A stretch of DNA of 21,578 nt from CAKSXP01 sp964539115. GTDB lineage: Bacteria; Bacillota; Clostridia; Oscillospirales; Oscillospiraceae. This document shows positions 8,330 through 16,622 of this stretch, in pieces (the stretch's first letter is position 1; each line of letters begins with the position of its first letter). Both the position numbers and the translations under genes were made by a program. The notes below the pieces were generated by a model. That model made no database searches. It was given only the letters and a program-made list of their open reading frames with translations, and was not told the DNA's origin. Where the stretch lies: assembly GCA_964539115.1 (NCBI GenBank), contig CAZIHY010000032.1:1-21578 (forward strand). The letters are read 5' to 3'.

Positions 8330-8360
8330 AGCATAGCAAATGCACCAGGTGCCATGTCAA
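8330..8360 (-). promoter_or_regulatory. MerR-type promoter with 19-bp spacer and operator dyad
   Basis: On the minus strand, TTGACA (8360-8355) and TATGCT (8335-8330) are separated by 19 bp instead of 17. The perfect dyad GCACC-T-GGTGC (8352-8342) sits near the centre of the spacer. An over-long spacer with a central dyad is the hallmark of promoters that MerR-family activators switch on by DNA distortion. It would start transcription near 8323, at the ribosome site of the MerR gene itself. Confidence 0.7.
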
Positions 8361-8382
8361 GAGATTCGATAAAAGGCTGAAC

Positions 8383-8411
8383 AAAAAAGGGTAATGCAGA
8401 CTGCATTACCC
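8383..8411 (-). terminator. Terminator of the arginine operon
   Basis: A 10-bp perfect stem (GGGTAATGCA, 8389-8398, with TGCATTACCC, 8402-8411) and a 3-base loop. On the minus strand it is followed by a run of six T (8388-8383), and it lies 10 bp after the carB-dapF stop. The opposite flank also has a T run (8414-8418), so it may be bidirectional. It insulates the operon from the merR promoter. Confidence 0.85.
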
Positions 8412-8421
8412 TCTTTTTAAT

Positions 8422-11400
8422 TTAATACTCAGTTGTACCCTCGTAAACCTGCGTTGCGCCGCCGGTCATCGTTATACCCTCATCGGTGTAATTGATCACC
8501 AGGTCTCCGCCGGGGAGCCGGACAGTAATATCGTCCCCCTTGCGGCAAAAACCGTTTTCCACAGCCGCGACAACCGCCGCACAGGCGCCAGTGCCGCAGC
8601 CCATCGTTTCACCGTTGCCGCGCTCCCAAACGCGCATCTTGATAGTATAATCATTCACAACGTGTATAAACTCCGCATTCACACGCTCAGGAAACAGACT
8701 GTCATACTCAAACTTGGGCCCGATCGCCTCAACATCGAGCGCATCTACCCTGTCAACAAACACTACGCAGTGTGGATTGCCTACAGACACACAGGTTATA
8801 TCATATTCGCCGCCGGCAACATTCACATGGCGCGAGATGACGCTCTCCCCATCCAGTGCGACAGGTATGCTCTCGGGCCGGAGCTCCGCTTTGCCCATAG
8901 CGACCGTAACAGAGCTGACTTTTCCGTTTCTGGTCGACAAATGCACGGTTTTAACGCCGCTTGCCGTCTCTATTGAAAATTCATCCTCTGTACAGATCCC
9001 GCGGTCATAAAGATATTTGCTGACGCAGCGCAATGCGTTGCCCGCTATTTTACCCTCGCTGCCGTCAACATTGAATATACGCATACCGGCTTCCGCTTTC
9101 TCGCTCTTCTCAATAAGCACGATCCCATCGCCGCCAATGCCATAATGACGGTCACACAGGTGCACACACAGCGATTCTGGGCTCGTGATGGAGCCGTCAA
9201 AGTTCTCTATATAAATATAATCATTTCCGAGGTCCTGCATCTTGGTGAAACGTATCGTCTGCTTCTCCTGGCGCAGGTGCGCGATATCGACAAGCTCCGT
9301 ATTTTGCTGCGTATAGCGGCAGGCGAGTATATCAGCCAGAGCGTTTGCTGTGTCAAGAGAAGTAAGGCACGGTATGGAGAGCTGAAGAGCCCGGTGATTG
9401 AGCCTTATGAAATCGCGTATATACTCCGGCTTGGTAGAACCCGTCAGTATGATATAGTCAATATCTCCGTTTTCCAGCATCTCAAACACGCGGCTGTCCT
9501 TGCCCAGCTTGCCGACTATCTCAACATCCGTTCCGAGTCTGGCGATCTCGCGTGCGGTACCATCCGTAGCATAAAGCTTATAGCCCATATCGTCCAGCTT
9601 TCGGGCAATGTTCACGATCTCAGGCTGGTCTCGCCGGTTAACGCTTATAAGGATCCCGCCCTGATGCTCCTGCTGGGTTCTGCCTTTGAGCTTATAGCAT
9701 CCTGACACAAGGCCCTTGAACAACGCCTCATCCAGCGTTCTGCCAACACCCAGCACTTCGCCGGTGGATTTCATCTCCGGCGACAGCGCAGAGTTTGCAT
9801 CTGACAGCTTTTCGAACGAGAAAACAGGCACCTTAACGGCAACATAAGGACTTTGCTTATATAATCCTGTACCATAACCCATATCCCGCAATTTTCCGCC
9901 GACCATGAGCGCAGAAGCGATGTCCACCATGGGAACGCCCGTCACCTTGCTGATATACGGAACCGTACGCGAGGCGCGCGGATTGACCTCGATAACATAA
10001 AGCTCGCCCTTGTATATCAGATACTGAATGTTGACAAGCCCCTTCGTTTTGAGGGAGAGGGCCAGCTTTTCGCTGCATCCGACGATCACATCGAGCATTT
10101 TGTCGCTGAGATTGAACGGCGGATAAACGGCGATGGAGTCGCCGCTGTGGACGCCCGCGCGCTCTATATGCTGCATGACGCCCGGTATCAGCACGTCCTC
10201 ACCGTCGGAAATGACATCCACCTCAAGCTCTGTGCCCATCAGATACTGGTCCACAAGAACGGGATTTTCAACGCCCCCGGAGAGAATGATGGACATATAC
10301 AGCTGCACATCCTCGTCATTGTGAGCAATGACCATGTTCTGTCCGCCGATAACATACGACGGACGCAGCAACACAGGATAGCCAAGTTCATTGGCAGCCT
10401 TCAGCGCCTCATCCAGACCGGTGACGCCCATGCCGCGCGGCCGCTTGATATTGAAGCGCTCCAAAAGCTCGTCAAAGCGCTCCCTGTCCTCGGCCATGTC
10501 GATGCTCTCCGCAGATGTTCCAAGGATCTGTATGCCGTTTGTATCAAGATACTTTGTAAGCTTGATAGCAGTCTGGCCGCCGAAGGCAACAACAACGCCG
10601 ACAGGTTTTTCAACCTCGATTATATTCATTACGTCCTCGTCGCACAGCGGCTCGAAATACAGCCTGTCCGCCGTGTCATAGTCCGTTGATACCGTCTCGG
10701 GATTGTTGTTTACTATGACGACCTCATAGCCCAATCTTTTCAGCGCCCACACGCAATGAACGGAGCTATAGTCGAATTCAATGCCCTGTCCGATACGTAT
10801 CGGTCCGGAGCCGAGAACCATAATGACAGGCCTGCCGGAACGCGCAAAGGTGCGGGACTCGCATACCGTGTCATAGCTGGAATAGAAATACGGCGTCTCA
10901 GCGTCAAACTCCGCGCCGCAGGTATCGACCATCTTGTACACGGCGTTCCTGTGCGGGAGTTCCGCCGCTCCCGTCATGGCAAGCAGACTCCTGTCAAGAT
11001 AGCCGAGCTTCTTGCCGCGGAGGTAATCTTCCTCGGAGAGCTTGCCCTTATTTACGATCTCTTTTTCAAAATCCGCAAGCTTTTTGAGTTTATATGTAAA
11101 CCATTTGTCGATTTTTGTTATCGACTGTATCTCTTCCGGAGATATCCCAGCCTTGAGAGCTTCAAAAACCGTGAATAGTCTATGGTCGTCCATATTGCGC
11201 AGACGGTCACGTATTGGCTCGTCGGTATCCGGTTTGCGGTTAAGAGTGTCCATCCCTATCTCCGCACCGCGGACAGCCTTCATAATAGCCATTTCAAAGC
11301 TCGGAGCTATGGCCATGACCTCGCCCGTGGCCTTCATCTGGGTCCCGAGCTTGCGCGAGGCGTCATGGAATTTATCGAAAGGCCACTTGGGGAACTTGAC

Positions 11401-12462
11401 GACGACATAGTCCAGCGCAGGCTCAAAACAGGCGCAGGTCTTACCTGTTATATCATTCTGGATCTCGTCTAGCGTATAGCCCAGAGCGATCTTGGTCGTG
11501 ACCTTCGCTATCGGATAACCGGTAGCCTTACTTGCAAGCGCCGAGGAACGCGAGACACGCGGGTTTACCTCGATAACAGAATATTCAAAGCTGTCAGGGT
11601 TGAGCGCAAACTGGCAGTTGCAGCCGCCAACTACACCCAAGGCGGTTATGATATCCAGCGAGGCCGTCCGCAACATCTGATACTCTCTGTCCGAAAGCGT
11701 CAGAGCCGGAGCTGCAACTATACTGTCTCCCGTGTGGATACCAACAGGATCGAAGTTCTCCATTGAGCAGACCGCGATGACATTTCCGGCACTGTCGCGC
11801 ATTGTCTCAAACTCTATCTCTTTCCAGCCATATATATAGCGCTCGACAAGCACTTGGGTTATCGGGGACAGCTCAAGGCCAATATCAGCAATCGTGCGCA
11901 GCTCATCGGCCGTGTAGGCAACGCCCCCGCCCGCTCCGCCGAGCGTAAACGCAGGACGGACAATCACAGGATAGCCGATCCTGTCGGCAATAGCAACTGC
12001 GGTATCAACGTCGTTTGCAATGTCCGAGGGAATAGTCGGCTGGCCGATAGCTGCCATAGTCTCCTTAAAGAGCTCTCGGTCCTCAGCCTTGTCGATCGCC
12101 TCAGCACTAGTTCCGAGCAGGCGAACTCCCAGCCTGTCGAGCGTTCCGTTCTTGTCCAGCTGCATTGCAATGGTAAGTCCGGTCTGTCCGCCGAGAGAAG
12201 CGAGAAGGCTGTCGGGGCGCTCTTTCTCAAGTATTCTCGTGACAGTCTCAGCTGTAAGCGGCTCAAGATAGATCTCGTCTGCAAGCATTTTGTCGGTCAT
12301 GATCGTCGCGGGGTTCGAGTTCACAAGGACAACGTCTATCCCTTCCTCCTTGAGTATTCGGCAGGCCTGTGCTCCAGCATAGTCGAACTCGGCGGCCTGT
12401 CCTATGACGATCGGGCCTGATCCGATGACCATGACCTTTTTTATATCGTTTATCCTCGGCAT
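8422..12462 (-). CDS. carB: Carbamoyl phosphate synthetase large chain fused to a diaminopimelate epimerase (DapF) domain
   Basis: A 1346-residue fusion. Residues 1 to about 1067 are a full CarB, which makes carbamoyl phosphate from ammonia (delivered by CarA), bicarbonate and two ATP. They include GSGPIVIGQAAEFDYAG and GSGPIRIGQGIEFDYSS opening the two synthetase halves, ATP-grasp segments VIVRPAFTLGGAGGG and VLLRPSYVIGGQNM, and a C-terminal allosteric MGS-like domain (GGILISVNRRD, LYATDGTA). Residues about 1068-1346 (279, the normal DapF length) are a diaminopimelate epimerase domain: RFTKMQDLGNDY, CDRHYGIGGDG, MRIFNVDGSEG, VGNPHCVVF, RVWERGNGETMGCGTGACA. DapF converts LL- to meso-diaminopimelate for lysine and peptidoglycan. 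The second catalytic Cys (1289, GCGTG) is present, but the first is Ala1140 (codon 9045-9043) within IAGNALRC, where the family has CGN. The ATG shares one base with the carA stop (TGATG). Activity of the DapF part is uncertain. Confidence 0.93.
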   Translation of the reverse strand: MPRINDIKKVMVIGSGPIVIGQAAEFDYAGAQACRILKEEGIDVVLVNSNPATIMTDKMLADEIYLEPLTAETVTRILEKERPDSLLASLGGQTGLTIAMQLDKNGTLDRLGVRLLGTSAEAIDKAEDRELFKETMAAIGQPTIPSDIANDVDTAVAIADRIGYPVIVRPAFTLGGAGGGVAYTADELRTIADIGLELSPITQVLVERYIYGWKEIEFETMRDSAGNVIAVCSMENFDPVGIHTGDSIVAAPALTLSDREYQMLRTASLDIITALGVVGGCNCQFALNPDSFEYSVIEVNPRVSRSSALASKATGYPIAKVTTKIALGYTLDEIQNDITGKTCACFEPALDYVVVKFPKWPFDKFHDASRKLGTQMKATGEVMAIAPSFEMAIMKAVRGAEIGMDTLNRKPDTDEPIRDRLRNMDDHRLFTVFEALKAGISPEEIQSITKIDKWFTYKLKKLADFEKEIVNKGKLSEEDYLRGKKLGYLDRSLLAMTGAAELPHRNAVYKMVDTCGAEFDAETPYFYSSYDTVCESRTFARSGRPVIMVLGSGPIRIGQGIEFDYSSVHCVWALKRLGYEVVIVNNNPETVSTDYDTADRLYFEPLCDEDVMNIIEVEKPVGVVVAFGGQTAIKLTKYLDTNGIQILGTSAESIDMAEDRERFDELLERFNIKRPRGMGVTGLDEALKAANELGYPVLLRPSYVIGGQNMVIAHNDEDVQLYMSIILSGGVENPVLVDQYLMGTELEVDVISDGEDVLIPGVMQHIERAGVHSGDSIAVYPPFNLSDKMLDVIVGCSEKLALSLKTKGLVNIQYLIYKGELYVIEVNPRASRTVPYISKVTGVPMVDIASALMVGGKLRDMGYGTGLYKQSPYVAVKVPVFSFEKLSDANSALSPEMKSTGEVLGVGRTLDEALFKGLVSGCYKLKGRTQQEHQGGILISVNRRDQPEIVNIARKLDDMGYKLYATDGTAREIARLGTDVEIVGKLGKDSRVFEMLENGDIDYIILTGSTKPEYIRDFIRLNHRALQLSIPCLTSLDTANALADILACRYTQQNTELVDIAHLRQEKQTIRFTKMQDLGNDYIYIENFDGSITSPESLCVHLCDRHYGIGGDGIVLIEKSEKAEAGMRIFNVDGSEGKIAGNALRCVSKYLYDRGICTEDEFSIETASGVKTVHLSTRNGKVSSVTVAMGKAELRPESIPVALDGESVISRHVNVAGGEYDITCVSVGNPHCVVFVDRVDALDVEAIGPKFEYDSLFPERVNAEFIHVVNDYTIKMRVWERGNGETMGCGTGACAAVVAAVENGFCRKGDDITVRLPGGDLVINYTDEGITMTGGATQVYEGTTEY

Positions 12463-13523
12463 CAGTCACTCACCTCCATCAGCTTTATGAACCTGTCAAA
12501 CAGGAACTCGGTGTCTTTGGGACCGCTCCGGGCCTCGGGATGGAACTGGACGGAGAATGCATTCAGCTCCGGGTAATCTACGCCCTCGCAGGTACCGTCG
12601 TTGGCATTCCGAAAGCTTATCTCTCCCGCTGTCAGGCTCTCGGAAACGACCGCATAACCATGGTTTTGGCTGGTTATAAACGTTCTTGTTCCCTTGCAGT
12701 CGCGCACCGGCTGATTGACCCCGCGGTGGCCATACTTGAGCTTTACCGTCTCTCCGCCCTGCGCAAGAGCCATCAACTGATGCCCAAGGCAGATGCCGAA
12801 CACCGGCTTTTGTCCCATAAGCTTTTTTATCTCAGCAATGGGGCCCACATTTTCCTGCGGGTCGCCAGGCCCGTTGGAAAGCATAATACCGTCGGGATCC
12901 GCGGCAAGTATCTTTTCGGCAGGAGTATCGTAGGGGTAGACAGTCACCTCACAGCCGCGGCGCTGGAGGGAGTTTATGATATTGGCCTTTGCGCCGTAGT
13001 CCATCAGCGCGACGGAAAACCGCTTCTCTCCCACCGCCGGATATACGTCGGTCTCCTTCCGGCTCACGCTCCGGACAGCATCCGTAACGGCGTAGGCCAC
13101 TACCTCATCCAGAGACGCCGGAGGAGCATCACATATGATGGCGTTCATGACGCCGTGCTCCCTTATTATGCGCGTTATCTCTCTCGTATCGACGCCGTAA
13201 ACGCCCGGAACGCCCTGCTCTTTAAGAAAAGCATCCAGATCGTATTCGCTTCGGAAATTGGAGGGTGCGTCACACCATTCCCTTACGACATAGCCGCGAA
13301 CCGCACATTTTCCCTCGAAATCGTCTTCAATTATCCCATAGTTTCCGATCAGCGGGAATGTCTGCATGACGATCTGACCGTAATAGCTTGGATCTGTCAA
13401 CGTTTCTATATAGCCGCACATACCGGTCGTAAAAACAAGCTCGCCTATGCTGTCCGTTTCAGCGCCAAAACGCCACCCTTCAAAAATCTCTCCGCTGCTC
13501 AAAACAATGTATGCTCTCTTCAT
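12462..13523 (-). CDS. carA: Carbamoyl phosphate synthetase small chain (glutaminase subunit)
   Basis: A 353-residue glutamine amidotransferase that releases ammonia from glutamine and channels it to CarB. The N-terminal CarA domain (about 1-155) carries GELVFTTGMCGYIETLTDPSYYGQ split over residues 28-50. The class I amidotransferase domain follows, with nucleophile Cys245 in GICLGHQ and the His328/Glu330 pair in FHPEA. SNGPGDP (216-222) is the oxyanion region. The ATG follows AAAGGGG at about 7 bases, a modest ribosome site. Translation is probably coupled to carB through the overlapping TGATG. It lies 147 bp downstream of argF behind several hairpins, the only real gap in the operon. As the only carAB pair seen here, it may supply pyrimidine as well as arginine synthesis. 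Confidence 0.97.
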   Translation of the reverse strand: MKRAYIVLSSGEIFEGWRFGAETDSIGELVFTTGMCGYIETLTDPSYYGQIVMQTFPLIGNYGIIEDDFEGKCAVRGYVVREWCDAPSNFRSEYDLDAFLKEQGVPGVYGVDTREITRIIREHGVMNAIICDAPPASLDEVVAYAVTDAVRSVSRKETDVYPAVGEKRFSVALMDYGAKANIINSLQRRGCEVTVYPYDTPAEKILAADPDGIMLSNGPGDPQENVGPIAEIKKLMGQKPVFGICLGHQLMALAQGGETVKLKYGHRGVNQPVRDCKGTRTFITSQNHGYAVVSESLTAGEISFRNANDGTCEGVDYPELNAFSVQFHPEARSGPKDTEFLFDRFIKLMEVSD

Positions 13524-13572
13524 CTTCTACCCCTTTCTTTGGATGAATTTAACCACGCTGAAATGCGCGCCA

Positions 13573-13662
13573 AAGGCATCTGAGTAAAATACAACTCAGA
13601 TGCCTTGCCCTTTCCGTAAAAAATACGGCAAATGTTTATTTGAGAGCCAAGCGCTCTCAAAT
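13573..13662 (-). repeat. Three consecutive hairpins between argF and carA
   Basis: In transcript order (minus strand): a perfect 10-bp stem, 13662-13653 with 13647-13638, loop 5; a 5-bp stem CCGTA/TACGG, 13628-13624 with 13618-13614, loop TTTTT; and a perfect 13-bp stem AAGGCATCTGAGT/ACTCAGATGCCTT, 13606-13594 with 13585-13573, loop 8. None is followed by a real T run, so they fit RNA processing or mRNA-stability elements, or weak attenuation, better than standard terminators. I found no convincing promoter for carA in the gap. Confidence 0.65.
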
Positions 13663-13670
13663 GAGGGCGT

Positions 13671-14576
13671 TCAGCGGCGCATGAGCTTGACCATAACGGC
13701 CTTTTGAGCGTGCAGACGATTTTCCGCTTCGTCAAAAATCTCATCGGCATGCTCTTCAAACACTTTTTCTGTTATCTCCTCGCCTCTGTGAGCAGGCAGA
13801 CAATGCTGGACCATTGCATCGGATTTAGCGGCTGCCATTACAGAATCATTGATCTGGAAGCCCGCAAAGATTTTCTGTCTTTCAAGGGCCTCTTCCTCCT
13901 GTCCCATGGAGGCCCAGACGTCGGTATAAAGGACGTCCGCATTCGCTGCGGCTTCGAGGATATTGTCCGTGCAGACAAAATCGCCGTTTTCATAGGCCCA
14001 TTTCATGATCTCGGCATCCGGCTGGTTGCTCGTGGGGCAGGCAACCGCAACCTTCATCCCGGTCTTAATGCCGCCGACAATGAGAGAATTTGCCATATTA
14101 TTGCCGTCTCCAATGAAACAGAGCTTGTTGCCGGCAATGGCTCCCTTGTGCTCGCGGATCGTCATGAGATCGGCAAGCACCTGGCAGGGATGGCAATAAT
14201 CTGTAAGGCCGTTGATAACGGGAATGGAGCCGTATTTTGCAAGATCCTCTACCTCCTGCTGGGCAAAAGTGCGTATCATAATACCGTCCAGATAACGCGA
14301 CAGCACACGGGCGGTATCCTGAACGGGCTCACCGCGTCCGATCTGAAGGTCCCTGTTGGAGAGGAAAAGAGCTGATCCGCCGAGATCATACATGCCAACC
14401 TCGAAGGAAACACGGGTGCGGGTGGAAGATTTCTGGAATATCATTCCGAGAGTCTGTCCCTTGAGAATATGATGCTCGATGCCGTTGCGCTTTTCATACT
14501 TGAGCTGGTCGGCAAGATTCAAGACCTCGGTTATTTCCTCTGTTGTCATATCCATAAGCTTGAGCAGATGCTTCAT
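13671..14576 (-). CDS. argF: Ornithine carbamoyltransferase
   Basis: A 301-residue cytoplasmic enzyme (trimer in the family) that makes citrulline from ornithine and carbamoyl phosphate. The carbamoyl-phosphate loop STRTR is at 51-55, HPCQ at 129-132, the ornithine-binding SMG at 223-225 (in DVWASMGQE), and HCLPAHR at 258-264, with its reactive Cys259. The start codon overlaps the argD stop as ATGA and has only a weak ribosome site, which suggests translational coupling. Placed just before carAB, it would consume the carbamoyl phosphate they make. Biosynthetic rather than catabolic use is inferred from the operon. Confidence 0.97.
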   Translation of the reverse strand: MKHLLKLMDMTTEEITEVLNLADQLKYEKRNGIEHHILKGQTLGMIFQKSSTRTRVSFEVGMYDLGGSALFLSNRDLQIGRGEPVQDTARVLSRYLDGIMIRTFAQQEVEDLAKYGSIPVINGLTDYCHPCQVLADLMTIREHKGAIAGNKLCFIGDGNNMANSLIVGGIKTGMKVAVACPTSNQPDAEIMKWAYENGDFVCTDNILEAAANADVLYTDVWASMGQEEEALERQKIFAGFQINDSVMAAAKSDAMVQHCLPAHRGEEITEKVFEEHADEIFDEAENRLHAQKAVMVKLMRR

Positions 14577-15739
14577 TTGGCAAGTACCCCCTTCAAAATC
14601 TCAATTGCTTTTTCAAGCTCATCCCAACCGATATTCAGCGGCGGGAGCAGCCTGATCTTTGTCTTTGCACTTAGAACCAGAACGCCGGCCTCTATGCAGT
14701 CAGAGATGACCTCCGCCGCAGGACGGACGGATTCTATGCCAAGCATAAGACCCATACCTGAAACACCGATGACGCCCTGTGCTCCGATCAGCTCTTTTTT
14801 GATGTATTCCGACTTGCGGCTGACTTCCTCCATCAGCTCATCGGTTATTCTGCTGATAACGCTCAGCGCACCCGCGCAGCAAACGGGGTTCGCGCCGAAG
14901 GTGGAGCCGTGTTTGCCGGAGCTCATGATATTCTCCGTGCGCTCTCCAAACATGCAAGCGCCAATCGGCAGTCCGCCGCCAAGTCCTTTGGCAGTCGTAA
15001 CGATGTCGGGCGTTACGCCGAAGTGCATATAGGCGTAGAGCTTGCCGGTCCTGCCGTTTCCGGTCTGGACCTCGTCCGCGATGAGCAGAAGCTCCTTTTC
15101 ATCCGCCAGCTGCTTTAGCCCTTTAACAAACTCGGTGTCCAGCGGCATTACTCCGCCCTCGCCCTGTATAGGCTCAAACATTACGGCGCAGCAGGCATTC
15201 TCCTCCGCGAGTCTGCGGACATCCTCGATATTATTCGCCTCAGCATAAACAAAGCCGGGTGTGAACGGGCCGAACTCCGTGTGGAACACGTCCTGTCCAG
15301 TCGCGGCAAGAGTTGTTATCGTACGGCCGTGGAAGCTGTTTTTCAGGGTTATAATCGTTGCGTGGCTCTCGTCGCCGTACTTCAGGAATGCCCAGCGGCG
15401 CGCGGTCTTGATGGCGCATTCGTTGGCCTCCGCCCCGGAGTTTCCAAAGAACACCTTCTTCATACCCGTGCGCTCGCACAGAGCCTGTGCCAGAAGAGCA
15501 CCGGGCGCGGTATAATAGAGATTTGAGGTGTGCTGCAGCTTCGCCGCCTGTTCAGAAACGGCCCTGGTCCACTCATCGTCACAGGCGCCAAAAATATTGA
15601 CTGCGATGCCGGAGCCCAGATCAATATACTCCTTACCGTTTTCATCGCGGAGAACTGCTCCCTTACCGGAGGTGAGCTCAAGGGGAAAACGTGAATAGGT
15701 ATGCGCAACGTATGCGCTGTCAAGCAGTTTTGTATCCAT
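14573..15739 (-). CDS. argD: Acetylornithine aminotransferase
   Basis: A 388-residue PLP-dependent class III aminotransferase that turns N-acetylglutamate semialdehyde into N2-acetylornithine using glutamate. GSGIAVNIFG (42-51) is typical of the N-terminus; GNSGAEANE (99-107) binds the cofactor phosphate; ADEVQTG (221-227) contains Asp222 contacting the PLP ring; and TTAKGLGGG (248-256) contains the Schiff-base Lys251. The start was placed at the ATG preceded by GGGAGGA at 6 bases; an upstream in-frame start at 15781 would overlap argB and lacks support. It lies 13 bp after argB and shares 4 bp with argF. Some members also accept succinyl-diaminopimelate; that is only a possibility here, though it is of interest given the downstream DapF domain. 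Confidence 0.96.
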   Translation of the reverse strand: MDTKLLDSAYVAHTYSRFPLELTSGKGAVLRDENGKEYIDLGSGIAVNIFGACDDEWTRAVSEQAAKLQHTSNLYYTAPGALLAQALCERTGMKKVFFGNSGAEANECAIKTARRWAFLKYGDESHATIITLKNSFHGRTITTLAATGQDVFHTEFGPFTPGFVYAEANNIEDVRRLAEENACCAVMFEPIQGEGGVMPLDTEFVKGLKQLADEKELLLIADEVQTGNGRTGKLYAYMHFGVTPDIVTTAKGLGGGLPIGACMFGERTENIMSSGKHGSTFGANPVCCAGALSVISRITDELMEEVSRKSEYIKKELIGAQGVIGVSGMGLMLGIESVRPAAEVISDCIEAGVLVLSAKTKIRLLPPLNIGWDELEKAIEILKGVLAK

Positions 15740-15752
15740 ATTCGTCCTCCCT

Positions 15753-16610
15753 TTATTTGAACATAGTTCCGATGCCTTCATCGGTCAAGGTCTCTATCAG
15801 TATCGAATGAGGTATTCTGCCGTCGATAATAAACACTCGGCCGACCCCGCGCCGTATCGCCTCAACGCAGCACTCTACCTTTGGTATCATACCGCCGGAG
15901 ATAACTCCCTCGCGCATGAGCCGCGGCACCTCGGAAACATTGACCTCCGGTATAAGCGTTGACGGGTCGTCCTTATCATACAGCAGGCCGGATATATCTG
16001 TCATCGAGATAAGGCTCTCCGCCTTCAGACAGCCCGCGATACGGGATGCGGCGGTATCTGCGTTTATGTTGTAGCTGTTCCCCTCTTTATCGCAGCCCAC
16101 AGTTGAGATAACGGGGATGTAGCCTGTGTTGAGCAAGTCAACGATGGGTTTTGTGTTCACTTTTGTGATCTCGCCAACGTACCCATGTACATCGTCCAGT
16201 CTTTCACACTCGATGATATGCCCGTCGATCCCGGAAAGGCCGATAGCATTACCGCCCATGCAGCCGATAAGATTGACAAGGTTTTTGTTGATCTTACCCG
16301 CCAGCACCATCTGAACAACGTCCATTGTCTCCTCGTCGGTGACGCGCAGTCCGTCGACAAATTCGCTCTTCTTCCCGATCTTACGTAGACCCTCGTTTAT
16401 CTCAGGCCCGCCGCCGTGGACAAGCACCACTTTAACACCTATAAGCGACAGTAAAACGAGATCGCCCATAACCGCCTTTTTCAGTTCCTCGTTTATCATG
16501 GCGTTGCCGCCGTATTTGATGACAAGGACCTTATTTGTGTACTTCTGTATGTATGGCAGGGCGTGTGTCAGGACCTCCGCCCGCTGTGCATTGCTCATCT
16601 GAGTACTCAC
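15753..16610 (-). CDS. argB: Acetylglutamate kinase
   Basis: A 285-residue kinase that phosphorylates the gamma carboxylate of N-acetylglutamate, the usual control point in the acetyl-cycling pathway. KYGGNAM (32-38) and VHGGGPEI (64-71) are the phosphate loops, and VDGLRVTDEE (85-94) is the substrate region. An N-terminal helix of about 20 residues (AEVLTHALPYIQKY) precedes the core; in this family that extension belongs to hexameric, arginine-inhibited enzymes, so feedback inhibition is likely (inference). I chose the GTG at 16610: GAGAGG (16624-16619) lies 8 bases upstream. The GTG at 16619 sits inside that ribosome site, and an ATG at 16598 is too far from it. The gap to argJ is 12 bp. 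Confidence 0.95.
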   Translation of the reverse strand: MSTQMSNAQRAEVLTHALPYIQKYTNKVLVIKYGGNAMINEELKKAVMGDLVLLSLIGVKVVLVHGGGPEINEGLRKIGKKSEFVDGLRVTDEETMDVVQMVLAGKINKNLVNLIGCMGGNAIGLSGIDGHIIECERLDDVHGYVGEITKVNTKPIVDLLNTGYIPVISTVGCDKEGNSYNINADTAASRIAGCLKAESLISMTDISGLLYDKDDPSTLIPEVNVSEVPRLMREGVISGGMIPKVECCVEAIRRGVGRVFIIDGRIPHSILIETLTDEGIGTMFK

Positions 16611-16622
16611 GCAAAACACCTC

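Noticed and set aside
8422..9240. A separate dapF starting at the ATG of FTKM (about 9240)
   Set aside because: That ATG is inside the conserved N-terminal strand of DapF and lacks a ribosome site at proper distance; the AGGAG upstream is spaced to an ATA codon instead. The fusion is the simpler reading.
12540..13583. 347-codon plus-strand frame antisense to carA, and a 391-codon one antisense to argH (18771-19946)
   Set aside because: carA and argH have full catalytic motifs; the opposite frames have no family likeness or credible ribosome sites.
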